64,000 bases of DNA from a bacterium (GTDB lineage Bacteria > Bdellovibrionota_C > UBA2361 > RFPC01): contig JAUIIO010000001.1 of the NCBI GenBank assembly GCA_030431715.1, positions 124,001 to 188,000 of the forward strand, written 5' to 3'. The notes beneath the pieces are model-generated. The model saw only the letters and a program-made list of their open reading frames with translations, was not told the origin of the DNA and searched no databases. The position numbers were made by a program, and so were the translations under genes. Shown piece after piece: positions 38,291-45,512 of the stretch; position 1 is the first letter of the stretch, and each line of letters begins with the position of its first letter.

Positions 38291-39583
38291 ATGATTCCCG
38301 AAAGTAAGAACATGGTATCTGAAAGTAAGAGTAACACCCTGAGAGTTCCCGGGAGTGCGGTCCGCGGTGATTTTCCATTTTTTGATGATGAGCACGGGCC
38401 AACTCGTGCTTTTCTTGATACGGCAGCCAGTGCGCAAAAACCGCGAATCGTTGTAGAGGCCATGCAAGATTTTCTGCTCCATGAGTATGCGAATATTCAT
38501 CGGGGAGCTTATGATCTTAGCGCCCAGGCTACGGCGCGTTATGATGCAGCACGTGAAAAGGTTGGCAATTTTATCGGAGCTCCTGATCCGAGAACGGTTG
38601 TATTTACCAGAGGTGCGACTGAGGCGATAAACCTTGTAGCATATTCACTTGGAGAACAGCTTAAGGAAGGGGATGTAATTGCTCTTTCCGTACTCGAGCA
38701 TCACAGCAATATTGTGCCCTGGCAGATACTTGCCGAGCGAAAAAAGCTTCATCTTAACTTTGTAGGAATTGATAAACACGCAAATCTCAATATGGAGGAG
38801 CTCCGTTCCTTGCTTGAGACCAATCCGCCGGCACTCCTTGCCATAACAGGTCTATCCAATGCCTTTGGTACGGTTACCCCACTTAAAGAGATTATTGCGA
38901 TGGCACACAAGCAGGGGGTGAAAGTTCTTGTAGATGCTGCTCAGCTTATTGTTCACACATCAATTGATGTTAAGGAACTTGATGTAGATTTTTTGGTATT
39001 CTCGGGGCATAAGCTTTACGGCCCTACTGGTATAGGAGCACTCTACGCAAAGTATGAGCATCTTGAATCTTTACCTCCGTTTCAGGGAGGCGGGGACATG
39101 ATCTCTCAAGTGAGTACTGAGGGGTCGAGCTGGGCTCTTCCACCTCAAAAATTTGAGGCGGGGACACCAGCTATCGCTGAGGCTATTGGGTTAGGGGCTG
39201 CGATTGATTTCATGAAGAGCTTTCGTTTTGAAGATCTTCATGAGCATGAAAGGAGAGTTTTTGAGTACGGATACTCAAGCCTAGAGAAGGAAGAGGGGGT
39301 AACTCTTTATGGACCTGTTACCGGGAAGAGCGCTGATTCTGTGATGTATCAAGCAAGCATATTACCCTTTACCGTTGAAGGAGCGCATCCGCATGATGTC
39401 GCTAGTATTGCTGACACTCTTGGAGTGCAGATTCGTGCCGGACACCACTGTGCTATGCCAGCGATTAAAGCACTCGGGCTGCAGTCAACGTGTCGAGCCA
39501 GTTTAGGTCTTTATTCTGAGACCTCTGATATTGATATGCTCATCGAGAGCATTCGTCATGCCAGAAAGATTTTTAGCGGATAA
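38291..39583 (+). CDS. sufS: SufS/Csd-type cysteine desulfurase
   Basis: 430 residues. A class V PLP enzyme that removes sulfur from cysteine for iron-sulfur clusters. The PLP lysine is K241 in SGHKLYGPTGIG; the active-site cysteine is C387 in RAGHHCAMP. The LDTAASAQKP start and NIHRGAYDLS segment are typical of the SufS group rather than IscS. No other suf gene is next to it. Confidence 0.93.
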   Translation: MIPESKNMVSESKSNTLRVPGSAVRGDFPFFDDEHGPTRAFLDTAASAQKPRIVVEAMQDFLLHEYANIHRGAYDLSAQATARYDAAREKVGNFIGAPDPRTVVFTRGATEAINLVAYSLGEQLKEGDVIALSVLEHHSNIVPWQILAERKKLHLNFVGIDKHANLNMEELRSLLETNPPALLAITGLSNAFGTVTPLKEIIAMAHKQGVKVLVDAAQLIVHTSIDVKELDVDFLVFSGHKLYGPTGIGALYAKYEHLESLPPFQGGGDMISQVSTEGSSWALPPQKFEAGTPAIAEAIGLGAAIDFMKSFRFEDLHEHERRVFEYGYSSLEKEEGVTLYGPVTGKSADSVMYQASILPFTVEGAHPHDVASIADTLGVQIRAGHHCAMPAIKALGLQSTCRASLGLYSETSDIDMLIESIRHARKIFSG

Positions 39584-39588
39584 AGAGC

Positions 39589-39621
39589 GCAGGCTGACCA
39601 GAGCACGTAGCTCTGGCCTGC
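39589..39621. terminator. Hairpin terminator after sufS
   Basis: GCAGG-(CTGA)-CCAGAGC-ACGTA-GCTCTGG-CCTGC gives an almost perfect GC-rich stem. T-rich sequence follows within about 20 bases. It lies between sufS and the convergent 39694 gene and could act on either transcript. Confidence 0.5.
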
Positions 39622-39693
39622 CCACAGGACTCCGTTTTCTTCTGCGTGAAGAGGGGGCGAGTAGGGGTTGTTACTTCTGCAATTTGGGGGCTC

Positions 39694-40323
39694 TTAGGCT
39701 ACGACCTCGACATGAAGGTTTTCAGCGATCGATTTTGTAACCTCGTTCGATGTACTCTCTGAAACTCTCTGTTCAATATTTATCGGATCAAGTCCGAGTT
39801 CTTTTCTTTTACTCTCTTCAAAGAGAAGAAGTTTTTCGTCGATGAGCTCTCTTGTTTTTTCGACTCCAGATTGAACGCCGTCAATCTGAAAAGCTCCAAG
39901 ACCTTCAAGTGTTTTGAATGCATCGTTGTATCCTTCATCGATTCCAGATCGAATCGTTTCCATGAAAGCATTAAGGAGTTCCTCTCCCTCAAGCTCAGGG
40001 TTTTGCTCTGCAAATACTCCGAAGAAAGCGGTTGCCCCACGTACAATTCTATCTGCCGTAGCTTCAGGGGTATGGTTCTCTGGTTTAAGACTCTGAATGT
40101 TTCCAGCACCACGCTTTTCAAGGATTTCATTAAGCTTATCAAGAATTTCTGATGCCGTGATGGTCAGTGCCTTCGGCAGATTGCCGACAGAGACGTCAAC
40201 CTCAGCAGCCTGATTGTGTCGTCTGCCTTTGTTTAGTGATTCTATGATTATTGAATCCCGGGATTTTATCTCCGGTGAGAAATGAGGGGATTCCCTGTTC
40301 GGGAGGGTTACTAAACTATCCAT
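39694..40323 (-). CDS. DUF5610-like hypothetical protein
   Basis: 209 residues, cytoplasmic. The central part (TADRIVRGATAFFGVFAEQNPELEGEELLNAFMETI, then GIDEGYNDAFKTLEGLGAF) matches my recollection of DUF5610, a family of unknown function sometimes linked to motility. I hold the assignment loosely. It is divergent from the PP2C-like gene and monocistronic. Confidence 0.5.
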   Translation of the reverse strand: MDSLVTLPNRESPHFSPEIKSRDSIIIESLNKGRRHNQAAEVDVSVGNLPKALTITASEILDKLNEILEKRGAGNIQSLKPENHTPEATADRIVRGATAFFGVFAEQNPELEGEELLNAFMETIRSGIDEGYNDAFKTLEGLGAFQIDGVQSGVEKTRELIDEKLLLFEESKRKELGLDPINIEQRVSESTSNEVTKSIAENLHVEVVA

Positions 40324-40539
40324 GTCTTACTTCCTACTACAAACGGGCAACGTCCTTGTGCCTACTAAATAAAGTATCGACATGTCGAGAGGATTCTTTA
40401 GTAAAATATTGTTTTATTCAGTGATTTTATGATGTTATATAGGTATTTTATCTCTCTTTGGTGATGGGCTTGTCGCCTTATCTTCAATAGTTCAGTATGA
40501 GGACGCGAAAGTGGGGGAATTGACTGCTATTAATGAGTT

Positions 40540-41349
40540 GTGACTTCTGCTAGTGCGGTAAATAATGGCCTAATGCATCAGGCAGCACGGAAAATTTCAG
40601 ACCAAGACGAATCTATGACTATTACGCATATAGACTGCTATCAGTACCGTGGCCAGAATGCGAACCTCGATACTTCCTCTTACGTAACATTTAACCCTGA
40701 CGCTACTCCTGGGAGTGTTGTGCTCGCCGGGGCGCGTGCTGTGCGGCAAAGTATAGGAAGTCAAGTTGCCTGCCGCTTATCGATTGAACACTTTACTGAG
40801 GGAATTCTTGAGCATTATGCTGATAAGCAAGCTCAAGCTCCAACCTCTTCACGTGAAGACTCGAGTTTAAAAGCACTCGAATCCGCTTTTAAGCGAGCCA
40901 ATAAGAGTGTCTATACCTTTAGCCACAGTCTTGCTGCTGGAGGAAGGCTTGCCGCCGCATTTATAGGTCTAGTGCTTCAGGATGACTTCATCGCTGCAGG
41001 CAGGGTTGCCGGGGGTGGGGCCTACCTTCTTCGGCAAGGAGAGCTCTTTCCTTTCTTTGAGACAAACTTTGACTCCGATCGCTCTGCCACCGAGTTTCTA
41101 GGCTCCCAATCTATGGTCTCAGTTGAGCTTGCAAGTGTGGGGATTGAGCCTGAGGACATATTGCTTGTATTTTCAGAAGAACTATCGCCCGCAGAGCAGA
41201 CAGAGCTTCTCTCCCTAATGAATGATATTGATTTTAGGACTTCACTGAACCCTGCACTTGAGCTTTCCCAATTCCTTTTTCAGGATCCGAAGCAACTTGC
41301 ATTCTCGATTCTACTAAAATTAGGTCCGCAGGGGATTTTTCTAAAATAG
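40540..41349 (+). CDS. PP2C-like protein without metal-binding residues
   Basis: 269 residues. The C-terminal half follows the PP2C fold pattern: ALESAFKRANKSVYTF, then LAAAFIGLVLQDDFIAAGRVAGGGAYLLRQGELFPFFE, matching the region of PP2C enzymes that reads hVGDSRaYLlRdG. The acidic residues that bind manganese are missing (AGRVAGGGAY in place of GDSR; the N-terminal DGMGG site is absent). If the fold is right, it is a pseudophosphatase. The start is a GTG at 40540; ATG 40573 and 40615 are alternatives. The next gene begins 20 bases later and is a hexokinase. Confidence 0.55.
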   Translation: MTSASAVNNGLMHQAARKISDQDESMTITHIDCYQYRGQNANLDTSSYVTFNPDATPGSVVLAGARAVRQSIGSQVACRLSIEHFTEGILEHYADKQAQAPTSSREDSSLKALESAFKRANKSVYTFSHSLAAGGRLAAAFIGLVLQDDFIAAGRVAGGGAYLLRQGELFPFFETNFDSDRSATEFLGSQSMVSVELASVGIEPEDILLVFSEELSPAEQTELLSLMNDIDFRTSLNPALELSQFLFQDPKQLAFSILLKLGPQGIFLK

Positions 41350-41369
41350 CATGACCGGAGTTTGTGTTT

Positions 41370-42758
41370 GTGTCTCGTATAACTGACATTTTAAAAGAGA
41401 GTGGTTTTTATCGAATGCAAGAGCAGACAGATGCTCTTTGCGCGCAGGCACAGGAGATGAATCGGTTGGCTGGTACCCGTTCCGATGTGCCGGTGTTTGA
41501 GGCCTTCCCGAGTTTTATCCCTTCAAAGCGTGTGCAAGCATGTGTCTCGCAAGAGCTCGTTATTGATATAGGCGGGACTTCTACCAAGGTTGGGCTGAGA
41601 ACATGCACTGAGTCTGATGGGCATTCGTGGAATCTGCTTTTTGAAAAGAAGAATGATGAGTTTCGCCCTGATGATGAAAGTGGGAGATCGGCTCATTCTT
41701 TTAAGGTTTTTGTAGACTTACTCTCACAGGCTATCTTAGAAGAGGCGCGATCCTCTGGAGTAGCTGTAGAAGACATTCATTATTGCGGAATTATCTGGTC
41801 AAACGCCGTGACGAACAGGTTTGATCCTGAAATTGGCGTCACTGGTATTGTTGCGTCACGTAGCAAGTACAGTAAGGGGGAGTGGTTTTTACGCGATCTA
41901 AAAGATGGTGATAATCTGGGTGAGCTATTTACGGATGCTCTTCATGAGGTAGGGATACCTCTCAGGTATCTCATCCTCTCTAACGATACGGTTTTTACCA
42001 TGACCGCCTTACCAGACTCTGATGCCGGAATGGTTGCATCAACGGGATTAAATGGGACAATTGTAAAAGAGCTCTCGCTCTTTGGGGAAACGCAGAAGGA
42101 TCAGGACATCATATGCAATGGAGAGATCGGAGGACGTTTTGTAATAGAGGACTCTCTTTTTTCTGAAGGTGATTGGATTAGTGATTCGCAAAAGGCGAGA
42201 ACAATTGAGGATGTAACAGCTGGTCGCTTTTTGCCGCTTATCTTTGTCAGTCACATCCGACTACTCGCTGAAAATGGAGTAACGGAACTTGCCCCACTTC
42301 TTAAATACTTTGAAAGCACAGAAGTAAATGAGTGGGAAGAGTACAGAGCAAAGGATATGGCTCTTCTCTTTGTTGATAAGCCTTTTTTCCTTGAGCGACG
42401 TAAAAATCCAGAGCTTTATACTCGAGAAGTGTTGGATATTCTTGAAACGCTTTCCCATGAGCTTTATGTGCGCTCAGCTCACCTTTGTTCAATTGTAGCT
42501 TATGGAACGATTGCCAATAAGATAGAAGAAGGAAAGTCGTTCGTAATAGCCCTTGATAGTCGACTGTCACGGGAAGTTCCGCTTTTTCGTGATCAGTTTA
42601 ATCGCTCATTAGAAGAGATACTGCCTGAGACCGTGGTGGCTCGTGTTCAGCTTGTTGAGCCTCTTGTGCTAGAAGACGGAAAGATCTCTGTCCCAATGCA
42701 GGGAGCAGCGAATGCGCTTGATAGCCTTGTTGCTACCGAACTTGAGCAGGCGCGATAG
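41370..42758 (+). CDS. Eukaryotic-type hexokinase
   Basis: About 462 residues. It has the ASKHA sugar-kinase layout of hexokinases rather than bacterial glucokinase. The phosphate-1 motif is D66-IGGTSTK, the catalytic aspartate is D206 in LSNDTVFTMTA, and an adenosine segment follows (VASTGLNGT). I took the GTG at 41370, which has a GGAG at 9-base spacing; GTG at 41364 is also possible. It phosphorylates glucose or fructose using ATP. It follows the PP2C-like gene and is convergent with the PfkB kinase. Confidence 0.8.
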   Translation: MSRITDILKESGFYRMQEQTDALCAQAQEMNRLAGTRSDVPVFEAFPSFIPSKRVQACVSQELVIDIGGTSTKVGLRTCTESDGHSWNLLFEKKNDEFRPDDESGRSAHSFKVFVDLLSQAILEEARSSGVAVEDIHYCGIIWSNAVTNRFDPEIGVTGIVASRSKYSKGEWFLRDLKDGDNLGELFTDALHEVGIPLRYLILSNDTVFTMTALPDSDAGMVASTGLNGTIVKELSLFGETQKDQDIICNGEIGGRFVIEDSLFSEGDWISDSQKARTIEDVTAGRFLPLIFVSHIRLLAENGVTELAPLLKYFESTEVNEWEEYRAKDMALLFVDKPFFLERRKNPELYTREVLDILETLSHELYVRSAHLCSIVAYGTIANKIEEGKSFVIALDSRLSREVPLFRDQFNRSLEEILPETVVARVQLVEPLVLEDGKISVPMQGAANALDSLVATELEQAR

Positions 42759-42764
42759 TTTTCT

Positions 42765-43658
42765 CTACTGATTTACTGCGAGTGATTGATCGAGAGCTAC
42801 TGAAGACATTCCTCCGGTGCTTTGCGCTACCAGCGCGCCAAGTTGATTTCCGGCGATGCAGCACTCCTTGAGCGACTTTCCCTGAACGTAATGAGCCGCG
42901 AACCCGGCGGTAAATGCATCTCCGGCTCCTATAGTGTCTTTTACCGTGACTTTAAGGCCATCAACCGTTATGACCTCTCCGTCGTTTGATACGCAGAGGC
43001 ATCCCTTGTCACCACGAGTGACAATTACGGCGCGTAAGTTGTAGGTATCAATAATCTTACGTGCAAACTGAACCTCATCCTTTGTGTTCAAAGAAAGCAT
43101 CTCATCAACCGTTTTGACTTCGTCGTCGTTCAGCTTAACGATGTCACTTATCATAAGCGATTTTTCAACGGTCTCTCGCGTATAGCAGTCCTTTCGTAAA
43201 TTAATATCAACAACTTTTGTAGCTTCAGGAAGGGCATCCACAACACGGTATAGGTTCTCTCTTGCTACGGTGTGGCGCTGAATGAGCGTGCCAAAACAGA
43301 TAAGTTTACACGAACTTCCGGCAGACTCCATCGCTGCTTCGGGATACTCGGTGTAGTCATAAGCGACATTTTTTATGATGTCGAAAGTAGGGTGACCACC
43401 TTCGTCGAGTTCAACGGGAACTGTACCTGTGGGGTGAGTGGGATCAATTTGAATATAGGAAGTGTCGATATTCTGATCTTTTAGGAGGGCAAGGACTTCT
43501 TTCCCTAAATCGTCATCCCCGACACGGCTGACAAGACGGACATCAAGACCGAGAGAGAGCATGCGGTAGGCACAGTTTGCCGGCGCTCCACCGAGTACTT
43601 TTCCGTCCGGGAGCAGATCCCACAATATCTCACCGAAGACCAGAGCGAATGTATTCAT
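42765..43658 (-). CDS. PfkB-family sugar kinase (fructokinase)
   Basis: 297 residues. PfkB signatures: GGAPANCAYRMLSLG near the start and DTIGAGDAFTAGF near the end, the anion-hole Asp of the family. The substrate is most likely fructose, because the gene lies 33 bases behind a sucrose phosphorylase on the same strand, and the phosphorylase releases fructose. It converts fructose to fructose-6-phosphate. Adenosine or ribose kinase cannot be excluded by sequence alone. Confidence 0.88.
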   Translation of the reverse strand: MNTFALVFGEILWDLLPDGKVLGGAPANCAYRMLSLGLDVRLVSRVGDDDLGKEVLALLKDQNIDTSYIQIDPTHPTGTVPVELDEGGHPTFDIIKNVAYDYTEYPEAAMESAGSSCKLICFGTLIQRHTVARENLYRVVDALPEATKVVDINLRKDCYTRETVEKSLMISDIVKLNDDEVKTVDEMLSLNTKDEVQFARKIIDTYNLRAVIVTRGDKGCLCVSNDGEVITVDGLKVTVKDTIGAGDAFTAGFAAHYVQGKSLKECCIAGNQLGALVAQSTGGMSSVALDQSLAVNQ

Positions 43659-43691
43659 AAGGTAGAGTACTCCCGAAGTTATCTGGAAGAA

Positions 43692-45149
43692 CTAAACCAT
43701 AAACTTGCCTTCCTCATTTGTGCTGGCATTTTTATAGCTTATTTCTGACTTGTAGTTGCTCAGATCCGCCACGAGGCATGCTTCTTGGTGGTCGTTTTGC
43801 CACAGCATTCTGAGTTCATTCTTGGGGGAATCGAGAATCTTCATTTCTCCGTTAAAGACCTCACCGTAGTCATTTCTAAAACGCATAAGAGTTATCAGAC
43901 GCTTAATGACTGGACGATCCACTTCGGAGTCTATCTCTTTTAAGAGATAGTTATGACGGTTGATTTCTCTTCCTACTTTTGTTCTCTCTACGCGCTCGAT
44001 GTCGTTCTTCCCGGCGAGGGCTCCTACATAATACACTTGTGGGATACCGGGGCTGAAGAACTGAATCGCTCTCGCTGTAAGGTAGGCGTCATCGTTATCA
44101 CCAAGGGCTGAATAGTATGTGCAGTTAACTTGGTAAACGTCTAAGTTGTGATATTCAGCTGAGACCGAGTAGCGTCTCTGAACGTTTGCTCCCTTCTCGT
44201 AGAGATTATCTTTTGTGCGTTCTATCTCTTCAGTGGTCATGAGATCAACAACATCAACCACAGGAAGCCCGTCATGGGTATCGAGTGTTGTGAACTGTTT
44301 TCGAGGACAGATATTTAACCAATTGATAAGGTTCTTGTTGTCGCCATCAAATAGCGCCTGAAGGCAGAGAAACGGTAGAGCAAAGTCATAAACGTAGTAG
44401 CCTTGTGAGGCGAGCTTCAGTTGTATGGAGTGGTGCTCATGAATCTCAGGAAGGAGCTCAACGTCGAAAGGTTTGACGTATTCCTCTAGCTGCCGGAGAA
44501 GATTTGATGTTTCTGGTTCAACAAAGAAGCAGCTTGTTCCGAGCTTTTTAACCGTATAACCGAAGGCGTCTACCCGGATACAGTTAATGTTTCTACGAGC
44601 AAGGAATATCATCATGTCTCGAACAAACTTTGCTCCAACTTCGCTAAAGACATCGAGATCTATCTGCTCGTAGTCAAATGTACACCAGACCTTCTCAATT
44701 ACTCCGTTAGATATGTTCGCCTCGTAATACGGCGGGCGAGGCTTGCGAGTGTAAACTTTCGCAAGATCGTCACTGCTTACGTCACCGTGTGGTGGGGCAA
44801 GTTTTTTAAAGCGCAGGAACATGTCTGCGTACTGAGACTGCTCGCCGTGTTGTAAAAAGTCTTGAAAGTACTCAGAGCGTTGTGAAATGTGGTTGACCAT
44901 GAAATCAACCATAATGTCGTATTCTCTTCCGAGTATCTCGACATCTTCCCAATCACCAAATGTGGGATCAACTTCTTGGTATGTGAGCGGGGCAAAGCCA
45001 CGGTCTCCAGAAGAAGGGTAGAAGGGCAGAATATGCACCCCACCAAAACAGCCACTAAAATAACGATTCATTACATAGTGAAGGTCTGCAATAGAGCTTC
45101 CAAGTGAATCGGGATACGTGATGAGCTGACACTTATTTTGTAACGGCAT
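43692..45149 (-). CDS. Sucrose phosphorylase (GH13_18)
   Basis: 485 residues. The sequence aligns along its length with Bifidobacterium sucrose phosphorylase: QLITYPDSLGSSI, GVHILPFYPSSGDRGFAPL, IMVDFMVNH, IRVDAFGY, YVYDFALPFLCLQALF, LDTHDGLPVVDV, DVYQVNCTYYSALG, QVYYVGALAGKND. The nucleophile is D194, acid/base E235, and D293 is the transition-state Asp. The reaction is sucrose plus phosphate to glucose-1-phosphate and fructose. Sucrose-6F-phosphate phosphorylase is a close relative and remains possible. No signal peptide. The fructokinase gene follows. Confidence 0.92.
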   Translation of the reverse strand: MPLQNKCQLITYPDSLGSSIADLHYVMNRYFSGCFGGVHILPFYPSSGDRGFAPLTYQEVDPTFGDWEDVEILGREYDIMVDFMVNHISQRSEYFQDFLQHGEQSQYADMFLRFKKLAPPHGDVSSDDLAKVYTRKPRPPYYEANISNGVIEKVWCTFDYEQIDLDVFSEVGAKFVRDMMIFLARRNINCIRVDAFGYTVKKLGTSCFFVEPETSNLLRQLEEYVKPFDVELLPEIHEHHSIQLKLASQGYYVYDFALPFLCLQALFDGDNKNLINWLNICPRKQFTTLDTHDGLPVVDVVDLMTTEEIERTKDNLYEKGANVQRRYSVSAEYHNLDVYQVNCTYYSALGDNDDAYLTARAIQFFSPGIPQVYYVGALAGKNDIERVERTKVGREINRHNYLLKEIDSEVDRPVIKRLITLMRFRNDYGEVFNGEMKILDSPKNELRMLWQNDHQEACLVADLSNYKSEISYKNASTNEEGKFMV

Positions 45150-45512
45150 CGAACCTACGTCTTTATAAGTACAAATAATACAACAAGGGGGGTGATATTA
45201 ATCGAAAAAGTACTTGAATATCAAGTTAGAGAAAGTGTGATTTATCACCTGTTTAGATCCTTTACTTGAATATCGTTTAAAGTGAGCAGGTGTTGCCACT
45301 TTTGTCTTCTCGTAAACCGCAAAAACTTACCAATTTAGCATGAAGGTAGCCCTAATAAGCTCTGCCGAGGTGCGATTTAGCCATAACATAATGACACTCT
45401 GCTTTATAGAATGATCATTCGACTTAAGGTGTTGAAATACCTTATTATGTTAGATTGACGGATACCCGGGGGTGTGCAATATATAACGGCGTTACGTATC
45501 TAGGGGAGTATT
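45150..45512. promoter_or_regulatory. Divergent regulatory region of the sucrose locus
   Basis: This 363-base gap lies between sucrose phosphorylase (minus) and the GT4 gene (plus). It contains two direct copies of TACTTGAATATC (45211-45222 and 45263-45274), the first within the palindrome CTTGA-ATA-TCAAG, and a separate perfect 12-base palindrome GAATGATCATTC (45409-45420). A possible promoter is TTGACG (45455) with TATATA at 19-base spacing. AGGGGAG precedes the ATG at 45513. Confidence 0.45.
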
